Source of the DNA: Micropterus salmoides
Taxonomy: Eukaryota > Chordata > Actinopteri > Centrarchiformes > Centrarchidae
NCBI RefSeq assembly: GCF_014851395.1
Contig: NW_024040374.1
Coordinates: 29,964,772 to 30,028,771, forward strand
Length of the DNA: 64,000 nt
Direction of reading: 5' to 3'
The first letter of the stretch is position 1. Every line of letters starts with the position of its first letter. The notes below the pieces were generated by a model, which saw nothing but the letters and a program-made list of their open reading frames with translations, made no database searches and was not told the origin of the DNA. Of the stretch, positions 24,709 to 36,560 are shown piece by piece. Both the position numbers and the translations under genes were made by a program.

Positions 24709-26338
24709 TGGTGTGTTCCATTTACCTCGGAAGTCGGAGGTCAGAGCTGGGAATGACGTCACACCCGAGATGACAGCGTTCCAGTTAACCTCTTAACATT
24801 CCTGTAAAATTCATGCAAAACGCCTATTCAAGGCATATCCAAAGTAAATTGAATGTAGTTCTTGAGCCATTTGGAGTATATGCATGCTTCTCTGAAAGAT
24901 AACACAGAACAGAATAATTGTAAGTGCTACTGGAATTGATTAATGTAAGTTTAAACACACTAAAACTAATATATTTTTCATTTCCGCTTGAAAATACTTG
25001 CTAACAAAAGCATGCAGACAACTATAGCTAGGACTTGTTAGCTGGAAAACACTGGAGGACCACAGGATAAAGCATTACCTAGTCCTAGTTTAAATTTCAT
25101 TCCAATACCATGAAAAATGACTATTTTACACAGGTTTTTCTGAGTGTATATCTTAGCGTATTTTTTTTCTAAAACAGCACCGCCCCTTGCCGGCAGGCGG
25201 CTGCTGCTGCATCGCTCCGTATCAGCCGGTAGCTCGACACAGATGTGTTTTTTTGCTGGTAGATCATGAACTTCCTACTTAAAGTTGGATATCGTTACTT
25301 TCAGAATTTTATTGGCTAGACAAAGTGCCAGTCATTGGCACAATTGCTTGCAATTGGCTCGGCCTACCCACCAAATAATAGGGGCTGGCCGTTCTTTACA
25401 GCGCGGGCTATTGAAGGCTGTTGAAGGCTGTGAAAGGGACATGTGAGCTCCTTTGGGTCAGATTTGGTGTCACTCGAAAGGTCAGAGTTCAGCAGCTAAT
25501 TTGAATACAAGCTATCGTAGTTGTTTACATTCAAATCGGCGGTATTACGGTTATAATGACATACAAGCCACGTCTGCCAGCAAATATGAAACGATGCGGC
25601 AGCAGTCCTGGGGATTTATTGATGGAATAATGTGTTTTGGACTGAATGTTTTACTGGATTGGATCATCTGGACCTTTGACAACGTAACAAGACCATTTTT
25701 GTTGGAATATAATCGATCGGTGGATTACTATGAGGCTTCATAGGTGAGTCGTGTCAATTTCGCTTACACTGGGTGGTCTGACAGAGGCGTTGATTGTACC
25801 CGCTGTGGTGATTGTATCTTGAAATGGTTTGCACTGGTCAAATCACAAAGATTTTAGCTTTCAAACGGTGTGAGTATGAAGTTAACATATCAGCTGTGTG
25901 CACATACCTAAAGCCGCTGCCAGGATCTGACGGCCTGTGGGGCCGTTGGAATGTAAAGAGTCGGAAAACCTCGCTCGGCCAGCCATTGTTTACAAATAGC
26001 CAGGTTAGTTATTGATTCGCCGGTTGATAAAACAAAAAACACATTGTGTGGTATTTACTCATACTAAACACTGTAGCAACACATCCACAGACAGCAGCTG
26101 GACAGCACTGTACGAACATTTCTAAGAGTCACAAGGACACAGAAGAGCTAATAAACAGTATAAACTACAGCTTTCACTAACTTTTGATACCCCGACAGCC
26201 ATCTTGGATCACGAAGTCAGGGTAGTGCGGTTCTCCCGACTTCCCAAGTCGGAAAGCCGACTTAAGGGGGCGTTCCCTTTGAAATTTTGAACTTTCAACT
26301 CGGAAATTCCGACTTCCTACGTCAAATGGAACGCACCC
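24709..26338. mobile_element. Harbinger-type non-autonomous element (1.63 kb) with TTA duplication
   Basis: The left end TGGTGTGTTCCATTT pairs with the right end, whose reverse complement reads GGGTGCGTTCCATTT, and both continue into 'GAAGTCGGA'. The element is flanked by TTA at 24706-24708 and TTA at 26339-26341, the target preference of PIF/Harbinger. Further AAGTCGGAA words lie near the right end. I see no DDE transposase. A 96-codon open frame at 25453-25743 (plus) has no family resemblance that I recognise. Confidence 0.75.
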
Positions 26339-26920
26339 TTACTCTTAACTCTGATCCTGGCTTTTACACTTGAAGTGTTAATGTCACCCCGCCCCCACTG
26401 TGTAGACCTACATACACTGATTGGAGGCAGAAGAGTCTTCATGAAAGCACTCCACTGACTGCCGGTAAACTAGGGACCGTGCTTTTGACCTGGGTCTAAA
26501 CTTTAAAATTGTAGTAGTAAATGAAGTATCTGCCAATGTTAAATTTTATATTGATATTGCTTTACTGGCACCTGGTCGTTTTGCAATGGTGAGCCACCAT
26601 AAATTAAACTCATGTCACCACACTGTTGGTAGCCACCCTAATAGGCTTTTCAGAAAAGAAACAGGTGCAGTGCTGAAGTTCCACTACGATAGCAACTTAT
26701 TAGTCACTAGGTAGTCCCGCCCTAAAGCCTATGCTGCTGTTGTCTATTTTACTCTAAATTGGACCATTATTTACTAAATGAACATCATGCTGTACTGAAG
26801 AACTTGAAACTAATGATGAGACCATAAACTCATTACGCAAGTGTTTACTAAGGTAATAAATCAAGAAATCCCTACAAAGCTTGTAATTGGATTGCAGCAG
26901 GACGTTTGTAGAATATTACA

Positions 26921-26955
26921 TTATATTATCATTTGTAGTACAAATGATAATATAA
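26921..26955. repeat. Perfect 35-bp palindrome
   Basis: The 17-base arm TTATATTATCATTTGTA is followed by one base and its exact inverted copy. Confidence 0.95.
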
Positions 26956-28492
26956 TCCACACCACAATCATGCCTAACACTTGGAATGTTTCATTTTCTT
27001 AGATTAATCTCAACATGTTGACAGATATAGAACCAAGTCCAATGTTTGTCCACAATCACACACTGAATCACGTGTACAATTTAATGTCAGCAACATGTTA
27101 AATCTTTTCTCTTTTTATGATGCTATTTCAAAGTGTTTACATCTCGTAAAAAAACACTTTCACTAATATTAAATTGAAAACCAAATTTACTTGTTGGGCC
27201 ACAGAAAATGAGAGCTTAAGCTAACCCCCAAACCAGTCTGACCGGTGGTGAGATATTGCTGTTGGGTAGATCTGGCTTATCGAAGCCTCTAACAAAACAA
27301 TACAGTACCTAAAAAAGCACATAAACATAGGACCGACCACAGTGTTCAACAACATATCTTTAAATAGTTGTCTACCCAGAAGTGACTGTTGCAATTTTAT
27401 GGTTTTTGGTCTACAGACACAAATAGAATCACTTTCTGTTTCTGTCCAGAATGTGGTGGCAGCAGGCTAAGCAAAGTCCAGATATTCTTCTCCTCCAGCT
27501 CTTTATGAGGAATGCTAAAGCGTTAGGCTTAATATGTACAGTTAAATATGCATATGTCCTCCTTGTTGGATATACCTAGGAAAATGCATAGAGAGGCATC
27601 TTGGGGATATCTTAACTAGATGCCTGAATGACAAAGGAACACTGTTTTTTACTTCAAACTCCTCCTGGATATCTGAGCTCCTGCTCTTATGCCTTGGGGT
27701 GAGCGCATGGGGAAAGGTTGAAATGTTGATTGACTGGTATAACAAGAGCGTTGCCTTCAGGCACAGTTTCTTCTTCATAACAATAGCCCTCTATAGCACC
27801 TGTATCACTACAAATGCAGCAGAGATCAGTCAGTCTTCCACTATATACTGTACCTTAACCATGCACAAAACCTTGCACACCTTCACTTCAGATCAGTTCA
27901 ATCACAAACGGGACTGGGCATAACCTTGGTGGAGTCCAACACTCACCAAAAACACACTTGACTTAATTTTCTCTCTGGTGGTAAAAGGACAGTGACAATG
28001 TCCCATTCTTCTTCATAGTACTCCCACAAGACAACACAGAGGACACGGTGTTAAGCCTTCTACAAATCCATAAAGCACATATATCCTGGACAGACAAATT
28101 CCCTACTTGCTGTGACAGAGTTAACACTGTACTGGTGAAACTACAAAGCAGAAGGCTTAGCTTTCATAAGGCTTAAGCTTATGTCCATTTTATAAATATG
28201 ATTGTAATTATTCATAAATTATTATGCACATTATGCAATTATTATTATTTTTCTAAATTTCTGGTCAAACAAGTGATAAGGTTGACTGTGCACATGTGGA
28301 TTTATCTTTATTAAACATTTGTGAAGTAATTTATTTGGGACCTTTATATTTGAATTGTTCATCTTTGAGGCTGATAAATTATGTGGTTGCACATAATTCC
28401 AGTTTATATATAATTGATAGAAATAATTGTGAAAATATTATTCACAATGAGGCTTAAGCAGCAACTCTGTAAATTGTATTTTGCATATTTAC

Positions 28493-28636
28493 CTGCGTTG
28501 GGAGGCATGGCTAGAGGAATACACGAGTCTCCCTGGCCTGTGGATGGAGAAGACAGTAACGTCTTTGCCAGGAAGGCAGAGATGGGCTGAACCAACAGGG
28601 ATGTCAGATTTCCTCCAGCTGCTCTTGACATTTCGG
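28493..28636 (-). CDS. naaladl2: naaladl2 exon A (protease-associated / M28-like ectodomain)
   Basis: Read on the minus strand, a pyrimidine-rich acceptor ending TTTCCAG precedes 28636, and a donor CAG|GTAAAT follows 28493. The exon is 144 nt: two bases completing a split codon, 47 codons, then one base of the next codon (phase 1 to phase 1). The peptide contains NLTSLLVQPISAFLAKTLLS, which I recall as closely matching the NAALADL2 segment just before the M28 peptidase-like domain. NLT is a possible N-glycosylation site, as expected for a type II membrane protein ectodomain. The last base (G) plus the first bases of exon B (AA) gives Glu, so the reading frame continues PPNA-E-RKK. In the transferrin receptor/PSMA family this part follows the 'GDP.TPGYP' segment, which I did not find upstream within the window. 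The match to NAALADL2 rather than another family member is from recall. Confidence 0.85.
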
Positions 28637-28737
28637 CTGGAAAGGAATAAAAAAATCCGGAAGAGAATCAAAGGAAAGCAAAGTGAACATCTGAATGAAA
28701 GCATATCAGTCAAAAAAGAGACAGGCATTCACTTGTA

Positions 28738-29567
28738 ATGTCAGTTTTAATCTAAATGAAGATAAAACTGACTGTATTATCTTCAGTACTAAATGCATGT
28801 CAAACAATCCAGCTTCAAGTCTGGGAGTTCTGACTTCATGAGCCAAGCAAACTGTCAAACATGTGGGTGTGACATTCGATTGCAGCATGAAATTTGACAA
28901 GCAGATTAGCAATGTTCTCAGAACGAGCTTCTTCCAACTTCGTCTCCTGGCTAAAGTAAAGCCTTTTCTTAATAGGCATGATCTAAAAAATTCTATTCAC
29001 GCCTTTATTAGTTCACCTCGCGTCTTCAACTTGCACAAGTGCACACATCACTCCCGTTCTATTTACACTACACTGGCTTCCGCGTTTTAGAATCGATTTC
29101 AAGATTTTATTGTTTGTTTTCAAAGCCTTCCATGGCCTAGCCCCGGGGTATTTGTCTGAGTTTTTAACTTTGGGTTGGCAAAGTCGGCTGTTGTGGTCTT
29201 CGGATCAAGTCCCAAGGTCGAGGTACAAACAGTGGGGCGATTGTCAAAACTCTGGAACATGCCCCCCACTGACATTCGCACTATAACGGATGTTGTTCAT
29301 TTTAAATCAAAACTTAAAACTTATTTATTTAGAATGGCTTTTAATACACAGTACTGGTGCAACAACTTCCCTCTTCTTCTGAGGTTTTTAGGTAACCTTA
29401 CATGGCTTACTGTTTTCTAGGCTTCATGTTTTTTCTTGTCTTTTATTGAATGCTGTGTTGTTTATTGTTGGTTGATGTAAAGCACTTTGGACACCTGTTG
29501 GTTGGTGTAAAGTGCTATATAAATAAATACTGACTGACTGATTGATTGATTGATTGATTGATTGATT
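28738..29567 (+). pseudogene. L2/CR1-type LINE 3' end with ATTG tail
   Basis: Reading the plus strand: LNLNEDKTDCIIFST, then GVTFDCSMKFDKQISNVLRT, FFQLRLLAKVKPFLNRHDLK, NSIHAFISS and LSKLWNMPPTDIRTITDVV, followed by FKSKLKTYLFRMAF. These are the C-terminal reverse transcriptase and thumb text of fish L2/Maui-like LINEs ('GV.FD....F..HI......F..LR.....').  The part after 'FISS' where 'RLDYCN' is expected is deleted, and frames shift repeatedly. The 3' end has 'aaagcactttgga' and 'aaagtgctatataaataaa' followed by (TGAC/ATTG)n at 29530-29567, the expected tail. Confidence 0.85.
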
Positions 29568-29597
29568 TGTCTGTTGTCACAGGTAATTTATTATTAC

Positions 29598-29745
29598 AGA
29601 CCTAAAATATGGAATTCCTCAAGGTTCTGTTTTAGGCCCCTTCTGTTTCCAGTGCTACAATTGATAACAGTTATAGTGTCTCTTTTCATTGCAATGGCAG
29701 TCAATTGCATGTACCTCTGAAACCCTGTAATGTAAGACTGAATTT
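29598..29745 (+). pseudogene. L2-type LINE reverse transcriptase fragment, out of order
   Basis: From 29602 the frame reads LKYGIPQGSVLGPFCF, the conserved 'GxPQGSxLGPLLF' motif. Text resembling 'YSVSFHC...QLHVPLKPCN' follows, where the YADD active-site residues should be but are deleted. In an intact LINE this lies upstream of the segment at 28738, yet here it is downstream of that copy's tail. Confidence 0.75.
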
Positions 29746-30740
29746 TATGTTACTAACTGATTTGATCAACTAAGACATATACAGTACGAAAGATATATAG
29801 AATTGATATTACAATCTATTCAGTTGAAGATTTATTTATTTACTTACTAACTACCTATCAATAGTTTATTTTTTCACCTTTATGTTCACTGTGAAATAAG
29901 ATGTCAAAGGTCTTGCAGATAGATGGCATGGTTACGGTACATACAGGTAGTCCCAGGGAGTCACAGGAAAAGTTTAGCCATGATATACAGCTGACATGAC
30001 ATCTTGTCACTGCCATCAGCTTGTAAGTCGATTTGATATGATGGGAATGCAGAATGTCCTTATACTGCCCTTTGCTTTCCCCAGTATACTATTAATCAAA
30101 GCATAAATGCGAAAAAAATAATAACAAGAACACAGTAGAGTCTGTCACATGATAAGGCTTAAGTTGTTTGTATGTTGTGTTTTTCATCAGCTACCAGAGA
30201 TATTGTTTGTCCTTCACAGGTGAATGTGTTTCAGGGCAACTAATATCTTCATTACCATTGTTTTATGTCCTAGTTGTCTTTTTTTTCTCTCCTCCATCCT
30301 CTGAATCTAGTGGACTGACTGCTAATAGAGATGGAGATTTCTACATTTCTACATCTCCATTCAGCCAATGTGGGCATTGCTCAGGGCAATGGAGATGGCT
30401 GCACTGTTTGATTTGCCCTGATTAAGAGAATAAGATTTTGTTCCTAATCCTCCCTTCGGGTCCGTGAAGGTTCAGTTCATAGCACTGCCATTTCATTCCC
30501 CTGTGCATATTATAAGTTTCTGCAAAAAGAAAGGTTTGCTGTCTATTAGGAAACAAGGTAAATCAGCTTCCCATAAAGGTTCATGTGTCATACTGGTTGG
30601 TGTTTGACACATAAATTATCTCTGTTAGTTTGATATGTTTTCTAATAATATGTTTTATTTAATTGTTTAAGTTGGTATTTGTTGTGTTTCACCTGGCTGC
30701 AAGTAACTTTCACACTTAAACTGTTTGGTTCGATTGTGTG

Positions 30741-31162
30741 TTTGCTGACCCCCAATAGTCGAAGATTCGATGCTTCAATGGGCGGAGCATGATTCGACTG
30801 TCAATCTCACAGTCGAAGCTTCGCAGCGAAACAAGGATCGTGCCATTTTGGTGGTATGGGGGTGCTCAACGTCTGAAGTTACATAGAACTACCAGTTTTC
30901 TCCCGATAAGTTAATATACAGCCCATTACAATATACAATTTAACATTTACTGCTGTAAATTAACATGTAAAAAGAATAAAACTTTCAATAAATGCTTTTA
31001 AAAGTGCGTAAATAAATCCAATATTGTAACCCTGGGTCGTCGGTGCGCATGTGTAGACGTAGCGTGTTTGGTGGCAGAAGAGGAACACTTGCTGAAGAGA
31101 CTGAGACCCAGCTTCACTGGTGTTGTGCCGAGTTGTCCGTGCCAAGTTGTCCACACCTTGCA
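30741..31162. mobile_element. 'AGTCGAAG' hAT-like MITE, copy 2 (left two thirds)
   Basis: Starting at 'gctgacccccaatagtcgaa', it follows copy 1 (16726-17517) base for base with small differences through 'agttgtccacacc'. The right end is replaced by the Tc1 relic at 31163. A short duplicated 'gagttgtccgtgcc/aagttgtccacacc' marks the break. Confidence 0.85.
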
Positions 31163-31304
31163 ATCAGGCCCGTATGGTAGAGTAGCCAGACGGAAGCCAC
31201 TCCTCAGTAAAAGGCACAAGACAGCCTGCCTGGAGTTTGCCAGAAGAACATAACAAAATGTGGAAAAAGTGAAGTGCTGTGAATACTTTCCGGATGCACT
31301 GTAT
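31163..31304 (+). pseudogene. Tc1-type transposase fragment with right terminus
   Basis: The frame reads GRVARRKPLLSKRHKTACLE FARR, a Tc1-transposase block just before the second catalytic Asp. It jumps straight to 'gtggaaaaagtgaagtgctg' and the terminus ending CCGGATGCACTGTA at about 31304. The rest of the transposase is deleted. Confidence 0.8.
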
Positions 31305-31599
31305 GTTCATATGGTGAACTAAAAAGAAAACAATCTCTGTATTTATACAATACCATCTGGTAAAAAGGCCTGTTACCTCTTGATTTATTTGTAATGAGTC
31401 TGTGTGAACATGAACCTGACCAAAACTAACTAAATGTTTTCTTTAATCAGGACCAAATGGACCAAATTACAGATGTGAAAGCATTCTGAAGTGCTGTAGC
31501 AGTACAGTAACAGAGCATAGTGGGAACAGACATATTCCACCTAAGTGGGAAAGATCTAGTTGCGGTAGATTTCCACCAAAATTAAACTTCAAACCTTAT

Positions 31600-31855
31600 G
31601 TCAAAACAGGTGATCAAGCATACAAAATCAGTTAATCTTCTCCACATGAGATTCCAAAAACAGTGGTCCCCAGCAGAACTACAAAAAACTTGCATTCCAT
31701 CAACAGAACACCTAGTGGGAGGGGACCACAAAGCTGAGGCCAGGAAGGAGAAATACTGGATAAGACAGAGAAGGAACTATGCCAAGTGTACCAGACTGCT
31801 GCCATCACTAGCAGAGAATGATATTGTCTTGTACCAAGGGCTAAAGTACTGAGGG
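31600..31855 (+). pseudogene. Possible Gypsy integrase C-terminal remnant
   Basis: The frame at 31598-31852 ends YWIRQRRNYAKCTRLLPSLA followed by ENDIVLYQG. This loosely resembles the 'YYDRHA..LPPL..GD.V....' text downstream of Gypsy-type integrase cores. No core domain is seen. Confidence 0.3.
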
Positions 31856-34800
31856 AAACATCTCCTAGGTCTCATAAAGTGGCACTTTATCAGTGGAGAC
31901 AGGACTAGTGGATAGAACTGAGGGGCTGAGTCAGTTGAGATGGATCTCATCACAGGTACTGAGATATTATGTGAAATCTGTCCTCAGGTTGCAAAGGACA
32001 CACCATATAAGAAAAGGGAAACTCACAGGCCTAAAAGACTGATTAAAGAGAAGTGAATGTAAGTGTCACTGTTCAGTTATGTTAATGAACACCAGGGCAG
32101 GAATTTCATGGGGGCCATGGTGCACACTGCCCCAGCTAACTTTGTCAATTCCTCCTCTGCCTCTTTCCTGTCAATATGTTTTTTAGACACCAGTGTCTTT
32201 TGTTGAGATTCCGAATATTTATATTTTTATTTACTTATTGACCATCATCAAGTGAAACGCTGGGCACATGAACAGTGGTAGGTTTGATTTAGAGCCTGGT
32301 ATGAACTGCTGGAAAACTGGGCGATGTATGACGATAGTTTGACAAAAATCTTGCACCGGCCAACCAGGAGATGTAATCGAACTCATCCTGATGTGCCACT
32401 GCTGCAAAGCTGTGAATGAGTGAACTTCTGAGGCAGACCGACCTGAGGTTAGAAAGTTTGATAAATTAATCATAAGACAAGAAACCATAGTCGGACTGCC
32501 TGCTTGAGCAGCCCAAACAAGAGCGAGAGAGATGTGTCGATAAGATCAACAAGGTCTGGGTTTTGGCTGGCTGGCTATTTAGTTATACCAAATATCTTTT
32601 GCTGAAACATCTTCAACTTTTCATGAAGTCAGTGCTTGCATCAATGGCAAGCCAGAGAGTTCATGTGAATGATCAAGAGAGGGACCGTGAATATAGACAG
32701 AAGTGTTGACGTGATATAAAAACTTTCTCTGATCATGAAGCCTAATGTTACTCTACAGTTACGTGATTCATCGGTGAAATGTATGAACTACACTGCAGAC
32801 TGGAGTGAAAGACAGATCCATATTATATATGCTGCTTTCCTCACTGAAAGGTCTGTATCCTCATTGTGCTGCATTATGATAAACTATAATGAACTGCTCG
32901 TGGGGTCAAATTTCTCTCCCCCATCCAAGCGATGTCTCTCCCTCTTTGTTCTGTGTTGTTGACGGCATAGTTGCTGTGGCTGCTTTGACATACTGTATAC
33001 TGGTGTTTAAGTTTGGTGTTGGCTGCAGTGTAAAACGTCAAATTGTTGTAAATTGTTGTTAAAAACTATTAGATAGAAGTTATCCTGGGCATTCAAATTA
33101 ACACAAAAAAATTTGAATATCGTACACCATTTAGTATAACTTCATGACATAGATTTCTGTCAGCAGCCCCAACTATGACTGACAGCTAGCATCCCTGATA
33201 AATTGTTCTTGTTATTTTTTGACAAGCATTACCAAATGATAGAGAAAATAGAATAAATGTAAAATTATCTTTAACCCTTAAGATAAGATTCATAATTTCT
33301 GTGGACATTAAATCATTGTTTTATTTGATGGCCTTGCTGCCCTGGCATTTCACACCAAAGGCCAAGTGACCTTGCCCCCAAAATATTGAAATTCCAGGCC
33401 AGGTGAACACTTGGTGGATTGATGAGCAGTCTGCCATAGGGTGCATCATTATGAAATCTACTGTTAAGAGGTTTTCATTTACTCAGCTTAAATAATCTTT
33501 ATTTCCATTTAAAGGTACATTATATTACATTACATTATATCAATTATCATCAACTATATTAAGGGTGCTCAAGTCTGTAGTGTTTATGGAACTGGTTCTC
33601 TCAGTAAAGTTGCTTTTGAATGAATAATATTTGTATGTGTGGTTGCTTCAAAACATTATCATTATCTGTTTGTATGCTTTAACCACCAAGACAAACTTAA
33701 ATTTTCTACCCAAGACATTACTGAAACTTGACAAAATGAAATCACATATTTTGGATTTCATGTTCAAAAACACAATATTTACTTATATTACTTATATTAA
33801 AGCTCATGCAAACAATGTTGCCATAGCAAAGGATCTGGCTCAAAATTATACTACATTTTTCCTATACAAAACCATTTGTATCTCATACTAACATTGGATG
33901 TTGGATGAACAGAAAAACATCAGTACTAGCTCTAGAAGTGTCTAACATTTCTAGTATCAAATATGACAGTCATGTCAGAAAGCTGGGGAGAAGAACGACA
34001 TTGTATTAAACTGAGAAGCAAGGACCTCCAGTGAACTTTTTACATTCTGCTGAAAGCACAACAAAGGTATAACGAGGGAAAACTAAGCCTAAAACAAAAT
34101 CGTTTTAGGAGCCGATAGGTCATTATAGGCCTCATTAGTTATATTTCCTGTAAAATCATATCGTCAATGTGAGTATCTGTTACGGCAGTTTAAATCCAGC
34201 TTGTGAGGTTGACTTGGGATTCAGATGGTTAGTCACTATGGTGGCTCAAAAGATAATGTATGCTCAGAAATTGAAAAGGGACAACTTTGTGAAGATGGGG
34301 ACCTGCAAATAGACAGACACGCCTGTCAAAGTGAGATGTCTTAATGAACTGAATGTTTTATTTTACATCTGGCCAGTATAGTGTAGTTTATAGTATAGTG
34401 GTGCCAGCTTCTGAGTTTGAGTATAACTATGACTATCTGTAGGTATCATTGGGAAAATAAACTATATTTCAAGAAAATGTTAATAATAAAATGAATCATT
34501 TGTCCTGCTTTAAACCTTACACACACACCCAAGCTGTTGCTAACAAGCAGTCCTGGTTTACTGGAGACATATTGGACTGTTGTTTCAAGATTACATGTTC
34601 AATCACTTACTCAAATAAATTTCAAAACCTTTTTATATAGTGTCACATATAAATGGCATTAAAAAATGCAAAACAATAGCTGGCAAAACTGTGGCATCAA
34701 AAGAATTTCCAGATCAAGAACAAGATGATGGTCCTGTGGGCTAGCTTGACTATGTTTTGAAAATACAAGCCCAGGCATTTATTTAGCTTATGATTCTGTG

Positions 34801-34869
34801 CATAAAACCAAAAAATTGCAAGAATCATCCAACTACATCAACTTCATTAAATATGCTGCTTCAAGTGCT

Positions 34870-35145
34870 ACATTTAGAAACAATAAGAGATCAGATGGGT
34901 TTTTTTATGGGCCAAGGTGCAGCCTGAACAGATGAGTTTTCAGTCTGTGACAGAAGTTGTGTAGAGTTTCTGCTGACCTGATTTCACAGGGGAGCTTGAT
35001 TCACCATTGTGGAGCCATGACAACAAACAGTCTGATATGATTTTGTTGAATGGTAGCTGACCCCCCTCATAGTAAGGGTGGGATACATGGTTTGACCATG
35101 TCTTTACCATTTGAGCCACTCTGGCATCAGTCTTGTCCATTAAAA
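34870..35145 (+). repeat. Teleost dispersed repeat
   Basis: Phrases such as 'gtgcagcctgaacagatgagttttcagtctgtgac', 'attcaccattgtggagcca' and 'tagctgacccccctcatag' correspond to an abundant fish interspersed sequence of uncertain class. Confidence 0.5.
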
Positions 35146-35698
35146 AGTAAAAAAAAGTGTGTCAGTGGACTGGGGAGACAATAACCCTGACCAACTGTCA
35201 GAAGCTCTGTAGCCCTGGTCTGCTGAGATTTTTATTTATTCATACTTCCACATTGTAAGGCTGTGGAAAACCAACTGCTGTTCCAGTTGTTATCATGTAA
35301 ATGATTAAACTACTGGCTCTTTATAACTATAGACTACCTGTCTGCAGCTATGCACCTTTGCGTATTGTCAGCAACTACATACGTATATGCGTGTCATTAT
35401 ACCGCTAACCATATCAAAGGGTCCAACATCTGAGTGTAGTTTTTACGTATTTCACCACAGGCCATCAGCTGATGCGAGACGTTAACAATGATATGGTAAT
35501 CTGCCATTGTAGTTACTGTACATTTCCATGTAGCCATTGCAATGTGAGCTTGCTGTGATTGGCTGAAACCATCATAGAAGAACCCAATAGAAAACTGATC
35601 TGGGAGTATGTTGCAAAGACAGAGAGCAGTCACCCCACCGGGATTCGAAAGGGTACCAACAGTGATCCCTCCCTTGTCCCATCACAACACCAAACTAT

Positions 35699-35757
35699 GT
35701 CTTGTAAAATTATAATAGGATACTATACCATAGTATCCTATTATAATTTTACAAGAC
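35699..35757. repeat. Perfect 59-bp hairpin (28-bp arms, 3-nt loop)
   Basis: The arm 35699-35726 is matched base for base by its inverted copy at 35730-35757. The loop is ACC. Confidence 0.97.
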
Positions 35758-36219
35758 TATTATTGCACTGCCTAGTGTTTTCAGGAAACATCTTATATTA
35801 AATATCCAGGATTAAGGAATGAAGGAATTGCTGACTTGAAAAATAAAGAGTTCTATTGCATTTTTTTGCCCTTCGTCATAGTTAAAGTACAATATTTCCT
35901 CAAACAAATGGGAGCTGCGATCAGCCATAACCAACAAAGTCATAACTCATGCACACTTTGTACCTAATATCTAATTTCCTCAGCCAGTTGCATCTTGTAA
36001 CTTAAGCATATTGTTACTTTTCTGCTTCTCTTGCAGATGATCCATACTTTTTCCAAGTTTCTGAATAATCTATAATCTAACCTTAGCTGTGAGGACAAGT
36101 TCAGCAACCCCTGAAAATCCCTTGTGGTTTCTTTGAACCATACTTCTAGTCAATAGCTTTCTGTGGCTGGTGAAGAGTGTGTCATGGGAGTAGTCCAGCT
36201 ACACACAACGATTAATAAT

Positions 36220-36560
36220 CCATGAATGACAAGGGAGACAAGTAAAGGGGGAGGAGGGGACGAGGAAGAGGCCAGGGGTGAGAAAATTGAGGAGGGGAGA
36301 TAAGGCCAAAAGAAATAGTGAAAAGGGAGTTCAGGAGACTGTTGGACAAGATCGGAGAAAAAAAATGAGAGGTTAGAGGAGAAGGGATAAGGCAAGAAGT
36401 GAATAGTAGATGAAGTGACAAGAGAGGAGACGGTTGAGAGAACATGAGCAAAGGGGACAAAGAGGACAAGAGATGAGAAGACATAGGAGGTTGAGGATGC
36501 AGAGTTAGGGCAAGCAAAAGGACATTGGGGGGAGGTAGAGATAGTGGGTGAGTAGAGGGA
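36220..36560. repeat. Polypurine (GA/GGA) tract
   Basis: About 340 bases are dominated by G and A on the plus strand. It is low-complexity and creates spurious open frames on the minus strand. Confidence 0.8.

Larger units (their letters stand above)
7734..28492 (-). other. naaladl2 intron A-B (20.8 kb)
   Basis: Non-coding sequence between exons A and B, listed piecewise below. Sub-stretches with nothing recognised include 7740-9230, 11720-12240, 12770-13955, 14380-15270, 15310-16725, 20520-22060, 22730-24000, 24130-24705 and 26345-28490, apart from short CA or AT tracts. Confidence 0.7.

Noticed and set aside
32231..32488. 85-codon minus-strand open frame as a missing naaladl2 exon
   Set aside because: No similarity to the expected upstream segment and no acceptor/donor pair with matching phase.
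36212..36517. 101-codon minus-strand open frame rich in Leu, Ser and Pro
   Set aside because: Produced by the polypurine tract at 36220-36560.
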